Source: JAQBVV01 sp965249205
GTDB lineage: Bacteria > Acidobacteriota > Vicinamibacteria > Vicinamibacterales > UBA2999
NCBI GenBank assembly: GCA_965249205.1
Contig: CBDFLL010000004.1
Span: 310,001 to 374,000 of the forward strand
Reading direction: 5' to 3'
DNA: 64,000 nucleotides
Part shown: positions 52,057 to 58,786 of the stretch, in pieces
Layout of the letters: the number at the start of each line of letters is the position of its first letter
Numbering within the stretch: the stretch's first letter is position 1
Program-made: the position numbers and the translations under genes
Notes under the pieces: model-generated
The model's database searches: none
What the model saw: only the letters and a program-made list of their open reading frames with translations
What the model was told of the DNA's origin: nothing

Positions 52057-52647
52057 ATGGACATTCCCTACACCGAAGAGGTCCGCCGCGACACCGGTCT
52101 GACCAACGGCAAGATCGGCATCTGGCTTTTCCTGGCCTCGGAGGTGATGCTGTTCGGAGCGCTCTTCGCGAGCTACATCCTGATCCGGACGGGGGCGCCG
52201 AGCTGGCCGCGGGGAGACACGCTTCTCGACGTCCCGCTCGCCACGTTCAACACGATCGTCCTGATTACGTCCTCCGTCACGATGGTCATGGCCTGGGCGT
52301 CGCTGATGCGCCGCCGTTTCGGCACCTATCGGATCTACATGGGGGCGACGATCCTGCTCGGGGGCGTCTTCCTCGTGGTCAAGTATTTCGAATACAGCCA
52401 CCATCTCGGCTTGGGGGAATTTCCAAGCACCAACAACTTCCTCGCCGTCTACTACACCATGACGGGCCTGCACATGCTCCACGTATTCGGCGGGATGGTG
52501 GTCAACGCTTATTTCTGGGGTCCTGGCACCAAGCTCTGGAAGACGAATCCCGTGTGGTTCACCAATCGGGTCGAGCACTCGGGCCTCTTCTGGCATTTCG
52601 TGGATCTGGTCTGGATCTTCCTCTTCCCGACCCTGTATCTTCTGTAG
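52057..52647 (+). CDS. coxC: Cytochrome c oxidase subunit III
   Basis: 196 residues, five helices, the short form of subunit III. Conserved segments are GKIGIWLFLASEVMLFGALF, the YTMTGLHMLHVFGGMVVNAY helix and VEHSGLFWHFVDLVWIFLFP at the C-terminus. It stabilises subunit I and the proton-uptake path and has no cofactor. Located between coxA and the subunit IV gene with gaps of six and seven bases. Confidence 0.93.
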   Translation: MDIPYTEEVRRDTGLTNGKIGIWLFLASEVMLFGALFASYILIRTGAPSWPRGDTLLDVPLATFNTIVLITSSVTMVMAWASLMRRRFGTYRIYMGATILLGGVFLVVKYFEYSHHLGLGEFPSTNNFLAVYYTMTGLHMLHVFGGMVVNAYFWGPGTKLWKTNPVWFTNRVEHSGLFWHFVDLVWIFLFPTLYLL

Positions 52648-52654
52648 GACGTCT

Positions 52655-52990
52655 ATGACAAGCGACCACGCAGCGGCATCCCTGACAAGCGATCACGCAG
52701 CTGACATCGACAGACACGTCAGGGTCTACATCAGCGTGTTCGTCGCGCTGATGGTCCTGACAGTCGTCACGGTGGCGGTCTCGTACCTCGACCTGTCCAT
52801 TGCGATGGCCGTGACCGTGGCGCTGCTCATCGCGACCGTCAAGGGATCGCTGGTTGCGTGCTACTTTATGCACCTGATCTCGGAGAAGAAGCTGATCCAC
52901 GCGGTCCTCATCCTGACCGCTGCCTTCTTCGTCGCGCTGCTGCTCCTTCCCATCCTCACCGTCAGCGACGGCTTCGGAATAGACGGATGA
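52655..52990 (+). CDS. coxD: Cytochrome c oxidase subunit IV (prokaryotic type)
   Basis: 111 residues with three helices: VYISVFVALMVLTVVTVAVS, LDLSIAMAVTVALLIATVKG and IHAVLILTAAFFVALLLLPI. The motif VKGSLVACYFMHLISEKKL is diagnostic of the COX4_pro family. The N-terminus carries a repeated TSDHAA from a 27-bp tandem duplication (52656-52709). The stop overlaps the next small gene as ATGA. Confidence 0.9.
   Translation: MTSDHAAASLTSDHAADIDRHVRVYISVFVALMVLTVVTVAVSYLDLSIAMAVTVALLIATVKGSLVACYFMHLISEKKLIHAVLILTAAFFVALLLLPILTVSDGFGIDG
52656..52709 (+). repeat. 27-bp tandem duplication at the start of the subunit IV gene
   Basis: Units beginning TGACAAGCGACCACGCAG and TGACAAGCGATCACGCAG, in frame, duplicate the first residues (TSDHAA). 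Third case of a short duplication at a gene start in this cluster. Confidence 0.8.
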
Positions 52991-53178
52991 ATCTCAGGTT
53001 GGTCCACGCAGTAGTGATCCTTTTCTCCGCGGCGCTCGCGGCGCTGTTCGGTGTCTGGTGCCTGGGCCTGACGGGGCGTGAGGTCGCGAGCCCGCTCGCG
53101 GCCGTCGCGGCGTTCGCCGTATCACTCGGCCTCGTTGCCTACGACTCGTGGTTCCTGCGCCGGACGAGGACGCTGTGA
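52987..53178 (+). CDS. Small membrane protein in the cox operon
   Basis: 63 residues from ATG 52987, overlapping the previous stop by four bases. Two helices (VHAVVILFSAALAALFGVWC and PLAAVAAFAVSLGLVAYDSW) with a short basic C-terminus (FLRRTRTL). No family recognised; small helical proteins between cox genes often assist assembly or are extra subunits. The stop overlaps the next ATG by one base. Confidence 0.6.
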   Translation: MNLRLVHAVVILFSAALAALFGVWCLGLTGREVASPLAAVAAFAVSLGLVAYDSWFLRRTRTL

Positions 53179-53546
53179 TGACCCGCCTTCGCTCTTCGAG
53201 CTTCGGCGAGGCAAGAAGCGGCCGTTCGCGAGGGCGCCACGGGATCTTGCGGGCCTGCCGCGCCGTAGCAGGGCAGCTGCGAAGGCGGGCCTTCACGACG
53301 GCGGGGGCCGTAATGATCGGCGGTGGAACGAGCGCCCTCGCACAACACGGGACGCGGTTGGAGGGCGACACCTCGATCATGGACGGGGCGATGGTCGGCA
53401 TCCTGGCGATGCTCGCCGTCACGTTTGCGATGCAGGGTGCGTTCGTGGGCTTTTTTTTGTATCTCCGCAGGCGCGCGAAGCGCATCGCGGACATCGACCT
53501 CGAGACTGAATGGTCGGAGGTCCAGAGGTCGCCGAGAAGATCATGA
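53178..53546 (+). CDS. Small single-helix membrane protein in the cox operon
   Basis: 122 residues from ATG 53178. The first 40 residues are very basic (RSSSFGEARSGRSRGRHG); a weak hydrophobic segment (FTTAGAVMIGGGTSALAQ) resembles a signal or Tat-like leader. The one clear helix is MVGILAMLAVTFAMQGAFVG followed by FFLYLRRRAKR. The C-terminus is acidic then basic. It overlaps the subunit II ATG by four bases (ATGA), which also fixes that start. Possibly a CcoQ-like or assembly protein; no family assigned. Confidence 0.55.
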   Translation: MTRLRSSSFGEARSGRSRGRHGILRACRAVAGQLRRRAFTTAGAVMIGGGTSALAQHGTRLEGDTSIMDGAMVGILAMLAVTFAMQGAFVGFFLYLRRRAKRIADIDLETEWSEVQRSPRRS

Positions 53547-54349
53547 CGGAATGGATGGGACTCCCGGCGCTCGCCTCGGCTCACGGTGGGCAGATCGACA
53601 GCCTGATCGGCTGGATACACGTGTTCATGCTCATCCTGTTCGTCGGGTGGTCAGCGTTCCTCGGCTACTGCCTGGTCCGTTTCCGGGCATCGCGGCAGCC
53701 GGTGGCGGACTATACGGGGGTCACGTCTCACACATCGACCTATTCCGAGATCGGCGTGGCCGTGGTCGAAGCGGTTCTCCTGATCGGTTTCGCGATCCCG
53801 CTCTGGGCCGCGAGGGTTGATGAGAGGCCCCCGGACAGCGAAGCGCTGGTCGTGCAGGTCACCGGCGAGCAGTTCGCCTGGAACGCCCACTATGCCGGCC
53901 CCGACGGGGTATTCGGCCGCACGGACATCAATCTGATCGACCTCCAGACGAACCCCCTGGGACTCGATCGCTCCGATCCTGCGGCGATGGACGACGTCAC
54001 GACTCTCAATCAGCTCTATCTGCCCGTGGACACGCCGATCGTCGTGATGCTCAAGACCAAGGACGTCATCCACAGTTTCGGCGTGCCCGAGCTTCGCGTG
54101 AAGCAGGACGCCATCCCAGGCCTCACGGTTCCCGTCTGGTTCGTCCCCACCGTCACGACCGCTGAGATGCGAACCCAAACCGGGAATCCGGAGTTCCAGT
54201 ACGAGATCGCTTGCGCGCAGCTCTGCGGGCTGGGCCATTACCGGATGCGGGGATTCGTCACCATCGAGACCGCCGGGGAATTCGAGCAGCGGATGGAGCA
54301 GATGGTCGAGGAGGCCGCCGAGGCCGCAGATAACCCCTTCTTCTTCTAA
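53543..54349 (+). CDS. coxB: Cytochrome c oxidase subunit II with CuA site
   Basis: 268 residues from ATG 53543. Two N-terminal helices (IHVFMLILFVGWSAFLGYCL and VAVVEAVLLIGFAIPLWAAR) anchor a periplasmic cupredoxin domain. CuA ligands are VIHSFGVPELRVKQDAIPG (His) and CAQLCGLGHYRMRG (two Cys, His, Met). No heme c domain is fused. This is the only complete subunit II in the window. It is the last gene of the set, an unusual order since subunit II normally leads, and is followed by a terminator-like hairpin. Confidence 0.94.
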   Translation: MTEWMGLPALASAHGGQIDSLIGWIHVFMLILFVGWSAFLGYCLVRFRASRQPVADYTGVTSHTSTYSEIGVAVVEAVLLIGFAIPLWAARVDERPPDSEALVVQVTGEQFAWNAHYAGPDGVFGRTDINLIDLQTNPLGLDRSDPAAMDDVTTLNQLYLPVDTPIVVMLKTKDVIHSFGVPELRVKQDAIPGLTVPVWFVPTVTTAEMRTQTGNPEFQYEIACAQLCGLGHYRMRGFVTIETAGEFEQRMEQMVEEAAEAADNPFFF

Positions 54350-54371
54350 AGCGGCTTCATACCCTTGGTGC

Positions 54372-54418
54372 GGGTGGCCGCGGACGGGGCCGTCCCGCTC
54401 GCGCCGCAGGCGCCACCC
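54372..54418 (+). terminator. Hairpin after the cox operon
   Basis: Nested stems GGGTGGC/GCCACCC (54372-54378 with 54412-54418) and GGACGG/CCGTCC (54382-54387 with 54390-54395), 23 bases after the coxB stop. There is no clear T run, so intrinsic termination is likely but not certain. The next genes are on the other strand, ending at 54590. Confidence 0.5.
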
Positions 54419-54589
54419 ACGTGACGGATGCTTTTGGCGCCGGGCACGAGTGGGGCTGTCCGCGGACTCCGTGGTCAGGACCCGTCTTGAGGTTGTGAAA
54501 GCGCCTCTAGCAAGGCCAGCGAGGCTGCGCCCAGGCCCGTCACAGGATTGACTGCGGCGGCCTGTTCCGAGTTTTCCTCAATCCGAGCG

Positions 54590-55975
54590 CTAACGGAAGA
54601 TCTTCGGGGTCGGCATCCGCGCGCGGATCCGTTCGAGTTCTTCGACAGTCACGCGGTCGAGGCCGCTCTTGCGGCAGGTATCCTCGACGGCCCTGACCAC
54701 CATTCCCCTGACGAACGCAGGGATCTTCTTCATGCGCGCGGAGGCCGCATCGTCCCACGCGATCGTTGCCGGCGATTCGGGGCCGTACTCGACCGCGGGA
54801 ACTCCGGAGTTGGCGGCAGGCCCTGGGGGGGCCAGCAGCGGGGAACCCGCGAACGTCCCGGGGGTGTGGGTGCAGAGCGGATCTTCGGCCATGAGATCGC
54901 CGGTCATGCCGTAGGCTCGGGCGCGGCAGCCCCCGCAGTGGGCGTTCATCTCGCAGTCCCCGCACCGTCCCCCGAGCGACGTGCGGCGGCGAATGTCGGT
55001 GAACACCTCCGATGACGTCCACAGATCCGCTAGAGACGACCCGCGAAGGTTTCCGGCGAACACCGGGAGGTATGGACAGGGCGTGACATCCCCGTTCGGT
55101 CGTATCCCCATGTAGTGCGTCCCCGCCGGGCACCCGCCGGCCCCTCCGGAGTAGATCCTGATCGGGGACAGACCGGGCGATTCGGCATCCGTCGGGCTCG
55201 GATCGGTCTCGGCGCCGGCATGCTCCAGAACGGTCTTGATGTAGTGCGGAGCGCACTTCGCGTTCACGACCATTCGGCTCTTGTACTTCTTCTGGATTCG
55301 GTAGAGAGAGGCGAGCACCTCGTCGTACTGCGCGGGGGTCATGTCCGAGACGAACTGTCCGCGCCCCGTCGGTACCAGGAAGTAGAGGTTCCACACCTTG
55401 GCGGCGAGGCGATCGTGCGCGAAGTCGGCGATCGCGTCGAGTTCGCCGACATTATGCGAGCCTGCGGTCGTCTGCACGATAAAGGGGAGCCCTGTCCTGT
55501 TGAGAATCTGCGCTCCCTCCACAGTGTTCTGCCAGGCCCCACTCACCATCCTGAAGCGGTCGTGACGACCCGGATCGAGAGCATCGAGGGAAAGGGACAG
55601 TCCCCGTGCTCCGGCCTCCGCCAGACGCCCCGCCACGTTCTCGGTGATGCGCACGCCGTTGGTGCCGACGACGACCCACAGTTCACGCTCTGCCGCGCGC
55701 TGGACGATCTCGAGGATGTCGCGCCGTAAGAGCGGCTCGCCACCCGTCAGGATCGTCAGGCATTCGGGCGCGAAAGCGGCGATCTCGTCGATGACTCTGA
55801 AGCACTCGTCGGTGCCGAGCTCGCTCCGGTCCGCGAAGTTCTCAGTGCGGACCAGAGGCGCGGCGCCGGCGTCGAGATAGCAGTGCTCGCAGGCGAGATT
55901 GCACCGATAGGTGAGGTTCCAGGAGACGACGTACGGCCGGGTGAACCCGCTCGTATTGGGCTGGGAAATGTTCAT
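54590..55975 (-). CDS. SPASM radical SAM protein with C-terminal PCP_red-like domain
   Basis: 461 residues. The radical SAM cluster motif is CNLACEHC (Cys 25, 29, 32), followed by LTILTGGEPLLRRDIL and GLSLSLDALDPGRHDRFRMV. The SPASM-type cluster region has GGCPAGTHYMGIRPNGDVTP with CPYLPV, then CGDCEMNAHCGGCRARAYG and CTHTPG, as in AhbD/NirJ heme-maturation enzymes. After a Pro/Ala linker the last 55 residues (AWDDAASARMKKIPAFVRGM, then VEDTCRKSGLDRVTVEEL) match the small PCP_red module at the end of BchB/ChlB. It probably modifies a tetrapyrrole or peptide for the neighbouring cytochromes. It is the last gene of the minus-strand run. Confidence 0.83.
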   Translation of the reverse strand: MNISQPNTSGFTRPYVVSWNLTYRCNLACEHCYLDAGAAPLVRTENFADRSELGTDECFRVIDEIAAFAPECLTILTGGEPLLRRDILEIVQRAAERELWVVVGTNGVRITENVAGRLAEAGARGLSLSLDALDPGRHDRFRMVSGAWQNTVEGAQILNRTGLPFIVQTTAGSHNVGELDAIADFAHDRLAAKVWNLYFLVPTGRGQFVSDMTPAQYDEVLASLYRIQKKYKSRMVVNAKCAPHYIKTVLEHAGAETDPSPTDAESPGLSPIRIYSGGAGGCPAGTHYMGIRPNGDVTPCPYLPVFAGNLRGSSLADLWTSSEVFTDIRRRTSLGGRCGDCEMNAHCGGCRARAYGMTGDLMAEDPLCTHTPGTFAGSPLLAPPGPAANSGVPAVEYGPESPATIAWDDAASARMKKIPAFVRGMVVRAVEDTCRKSGLDRVTVEELERIRARMPTPKIFR

Positions 55976-56005
55976 CGCGATGACGCTCGTTTCAGAGACG
56001 CTGCC

Positions 56006-56596
56006 TCACATACCGAAGAAGTCGCGGGCCGCATCGAGGATCTTCTCGTCTACTTCCAGCGACCCCCGCTCTCGGGCGAACTTCTCGATGCCGGTCCGCG
56101 CCATGGGGCGGACGAACGCAGGGATGTTGGCGAGCCGCGCTTCGGCGGCGGCCGTCCATCGGACTGGTACTGGTTCGCCCCCATTTGTCGATGGGGCTTC
56201 AGCCCCCCCGGGTGCCCCTTCCATGGCAGGTATCATCGCCGCGAACGGACACTTGGTGGCGGAGGTGGGGGCGCCCCCTTCAACCTCCCCGTCGCCGGAA
56301 AGGCGCGCGTCAGAGTCGGGCCCGCCCACGCTCGCACTCGCGACGCTCGCCTCCGCTGAAGCTTCGGCGAGGCTCGCTGAAGTGCCTTCGGCGCTGAGGC
56401 GGCTCGACGCGCTCGTCTCGGGGCCGATCCGCACGCCGAGTGACTGGACCATCTGCGTCTCGAATGGATTGGTGAGCAGCGCCATCTCGTAGCCGCACTC
56501 AGGACAGGAGTAGACGACCGAGAGCGAGCCGCCCTCGGGCGGGGCCATGGTTTGGATCTTCATCGGACTATCGCAGGGGACGCAGAGGAATTTCAT
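56006..56596 (-). CDS. Zinc-ribbon protein with C-terminal PCP_red-like domain
   Basis: 196 residues. The N-terminus has two Cys pairs (FLCVPCDSP and YSCPECGYEMAL), a zinc ribbon. A long Ala/Ser/Glu/Gly-rich linker contains KCPFAAM. The C-terminal 55 residues (VRWTAAAEARLANIPAFVRP, then ARTGIEKFARERGSLEV) are a PCP_red-like module like those in its neighbours. Function unknown; a scaffold or metal-delivery role beside Mrp and the radical SAM protein is possible. It overlaps the upstream Mrp gene by four bases. Confidence 0.7.
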   Translation of the reverse strand: MKFLCVPCDSPMKIQTMAPPEGGSLSVVYSCPECGYEMALLTNPFETQMVQSLGVRIGPETSASSRLSAEGTSASLAEASAEASVASASVGGPDSDARLSGDGEVEGGAPTSATKCPFAAMIPAMEGAPGGAEAPSTNGGEPVPVRWTAAAEARLANIPAFVRPMARTGIEKFARERGSLEVDEKILDAARDFFGM

Positions 56597-57477
56597 CGGG
56601 GAGGCTCCGTTGTCGATTCGAGGCTGGCCAGAAGGTGCTGCGCAACATGATCAAGGGCGCGGCCAACTGGCGTGTTGGGCACATCCGCGAGCGGGATCCC
56701 CTGATCGCAGTGTCGTGCAAGCTCGGGATCGAATGGGACGGTCCCGAGGCAGGGGATTTCCAGGCCCGCTGGTTCGGTTGAGACAAAGAGCGGCTTGATG
56801 GCGTTGCAGTCTCGGCAGTAGTAGCCGCTCATGTTCTCGACGTAACCGAGGACGCGATTGGGTCCCTTCGACAGAGCTGCCACGGAGCGCGCGACCACAC
56901 CCCGTGCGACCTCGGAAGGGATCGTCACGAGCACGAACGAGGTCCGCGGCTCGAGAAAATCGGCGAACTGGACCGTGCGCTCGGCTCCCGGCGGCAGATC
57001 GAACATCAGCAGATCGAGCGCTCCCCACTCGAAGGACCCGAGGATCTCGCCGAGGAGGGCGAACTCCCTCGTGGCGCGCCACGTATGGGACTCTCCGTGC
57101 GCCGCGCTCTCGAACTCCAGAGCCTCCGCCGCCGGGATCAGCGAGCCCATCGAGAAGACCGCGATCCCGGTCCTGGTCCGCGGGAGCGCGACCTTGCGGC
57201 TGCCGGGCACGAACAGCGCCCCTTCGACACCTGCCATGCGCGCCTGTGAGGGGCCGTTGAAGTCCGCGTCCAGGATCGCAATGCGAAGCCCCCGGGCGCG
57301 CAGGGCTTCCGCGAGATGCAGCGTCAAGGTGCTCTTGCCGACTCCCCCTTTGCCGGAGCCGATGGCCACGAGGTGGCGCACCTCGGCGAGCCCCTCGGTG
57401 ATGCGGCTCCGCTGCTCGGCAACCTGCTCGAGGACCCTCGACCCTCCGTCGCCGACGATGTCGTGATAGCTCTTCAC
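56593..57477 (-). CDS. Mrp/NBP35-type P-loop ATPase
   Basis: 294 residues. Deviant Walker A GSGKGGVGKST at 40-50, AILDADFNGPSQARMAGVEG (switch I), LLMFDLPPGAERTVQFADFL (Walker B region) and the metal-binding CxxC in GYYCRDCNAIKPLF are all present. Mrp-family proteins assemble or transfer 4Fe-4S clusters. The N-terminal 30 residues are specific to this protein. Next to a radical SAM enzyme and ferredoxin-dependent proteins, a dedicated cluster-loading role is likely. It sits between the GNAT gene and the zinc-ribbon gene in one transcript. Confidence 0.88.
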   Translation of the reverse strand: MKSYHDIVGDGGSRVLEQVAEQRSRITEGLAEVRHLVAIGSGKGGVGKSTLTLHLAEALRARGLRIAILDADFNGPSQARMAGVEGALFVPGSRKVALPRTRTGIAVFSMGSLIPAAEALEFESAAHGESHTWRATREFALLGEILGSFEWGALDLLMFDLPPGAERTVQFADFLEPRTSFVLVTIPSEVARGVVARSVAALSKGPNRVLGYVENMSGYYCRDCNAIKPLFVSTEPAGLEIPCLGTVPFDPELARHCDQGIPLADVPNTPVGRALDHVAQHLLASLESTTEPPR

Positions 57478-57510
57478 GTTGTTGACCTTTAGCCTACACT
57501 TTACCGCCGG

Positions 57511-58542
57511 TCAACCGGGCCGCGCAGACGCCGCGTAGAGTCGATGCGCGGCAGCGGCGCGGAAACCGAGCGTCTCCAGGCACTCCTTCGAGATTTCCTC
57601 CGGGTGGACCTTCGGGAACCGGAAGGTCCCGATGTCTCGCGCGAGGAGGCGGGCGAACAGTTGCTTCAGATGGGCTCCGCCGTGCTCAGTGAACGTGCGG
57701 ACGGTCAGAATTTCCGCAGCCTCACCCCGCGACGCACCAAACGCATCGTGGGGGCTCTGGTTCGGGGCTCTCGGCTGCGGATCCGCCTCTGCGTTCCCCT
57801 CCGGTCCCACTTCACACTTCACGTAGAAAAGGAGGTAGGCCTCGATTCGCTCGTCGGACGCGATGGCGAGTCCTGCGATGTCGTCCTTCATCGCGGTGAG
57901 GGTCTCGACCGAGCGCGTCCAGCACAGTCGCGGGTCAGCTTCTCCAAGAAGACCATTGGCGGCGAGATCGTCCACCGTGACAGGGATCACGAACCGGCCG
58001 TCGTGATCGTCCGCCTTCGCGCTAGGCGCTTCGGCGGACATCTCTGCGGCAACCTCGGGCGCATCGTGCTCTTCACGCGGCTCGGGGCCGCCGCTGCGCG
58101 TGGTGTGCGCCGCGGGGTGGAAGACGTAGTCCGTCAGGAGCGCCTCCTGGGCAAATCCGGTTGCGCTGAACAGCTCACAGGCGTCGGAGAGATTCTCGGG
58201 AACTTCGACGACGATTCGAGGGGGCCCGAGAATCGCAAGCTTCGAGCTGAGCGAGGTGAGCAGGTGGTGGCCATGACCCTGTCGCCGATGATCGGGATGC
58301 ACGGCGATCTTGTGGATGAGGGTTCCCGAAGGCCGCTTCGCGCCGATCAGGACGCCGATCGGGTCGGAGCCCGAGAAGGCGACCATGCAGCTGCTGGACC
58401 ACACCTGCAGGTCGCGGATCGACCGCTTGAACGTGGCCGGCGTCATGGGAGGCTCGTCGGGAAAGTACGGAAGCCAGCAGCGATTCAGCGCGTCGCTGAG
58501 AAGCCCGATGTCATCCGAGCGGCAGAAGCGATACGCCGTCAT
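57511..58542 (-). CDS. Two-domain GNAT acetyltransferase-like protein
   Basis: 343 residues. The first GNAT domain is clear: MVAFSGSDPIGVLIGAKRPS, LIHKIAVHPDHRRQGHGHHL (acetyl-CoA pyrophosphate loop) and ACELFSATGFAQEALLTDYV. A long acidic linker (residues about 155-185) leads to a second, more diverged half, with VIPVTVDDLAANGLLGEADP, then CWTRSVETLTAMKDDIAGLA and LETLGFRAAAAHRLYAAS. The substrate is unknown. Its presence between a stress protein and Mrp suggests protein acetylation or a regulatory role within this cluster. A 189-bp mobile remnant separates it from the upstream UspA-type gene. Confidence 0.75.
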   Translation of the reverse strand: MTAYRFCRSDDIGLLSDALNRCWLPYFPDEPPMTPATFKRSIRDLQVWSSSCMVAFSGSDPIGVLIGAKRPSGTLIHKIAVHPDHRRQGHGHHLLTSLSSKLAILGPPRIVVEVPENLSDACELFSATGFAQEALLTDYVFHPAAHTTRSGGPEPREEHDAPEVAAEMSAEAPSAKADDHDGRFVIPVTVDDLAANGLLGEADPRLCWTRSVETLTAMKDDIAGLAIASDERIEAYLLFYVKCEVGPEGNAEADPQPRAPNQSPHDAFGASRGEAAEILTVRTFTEHGGAHLKQLFARLLARDIGTFRFPKVHPEEISKECLETLGFRAAAAHRLYAASARPG

Positions 58543-58554
58543 CCGGTCCGCCTA

Positions 58555-58743
58555 GCGCGTTTTCGGCTTGTACGTGTCACTCGGATGTGGTACTTCCTCG
58601 GGCGGCCAGCGCGTTTTCGAGTCGAAAACGCGCCAGGTGCCACGTGCGAGCGCACTCGATGGATTGCTCCGGTCTGCTCGCCTCACGAATGTGCCGCTGC
58701 GGCACTGCGGCTATTCGTCGCTATGAAGAACTCGAAAACGCGT
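58555..58743. mobile_element. MITE-like derivative of an IS630 element
   Basis: 189 bp between TA dinucleotides (58553-58554 and 58744-58745), with ends GCGCGTTTTCG and its near complement. The first 50 bases resemble the left end of the IS630 element at 34626 (shared CTTGTACGT and TGGTACTTC). The last 60 resemble its right end (shared CACTGCGGCTAT and GTCGCTA). The transposase body is missing. Inside is a near-perfect palindrome at 58609-58633 (arms GCGCGTTTTCGA). It cannot move without a helper enzyme. Confidence 0.7.
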
Positions 58744-58775
58744 TACGTTCGCGAGGAGTTGCGATCGCGAACGTA
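58744..58775 (-). terminator. Inverted repeat downstream of the UspA gene
   Basis: TACGTTCGCGA at 58744-58754 and its exact complement at 58765-58775, 10-nt loop, 12 bases beyond the 58787 stop (minus strand). A strong hairpin without a T run; may end or attenuate transcription, and the MITE lies exactly against it. Confidence 0.45.
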
Positions 58776-58786
58776 GGCGAGGCCGA

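Noticed and set aside
50227..52596. Very long open frame antisense to coxA/coxC, and similar ones opposite other genes (818-2935, 47279-49111, 46026-47459)
   Set aside because: High GC makes stop codons rare on the opposite strand. The translations are rich in Arg, His and Pro, without motifs, and the sense strand holds clear genes.
58609..58633. Near-perfect palindrome as an operator site
   Set aside because: Both arms equal the IS630-type end sequence, so it is better explained as abutting element ends.
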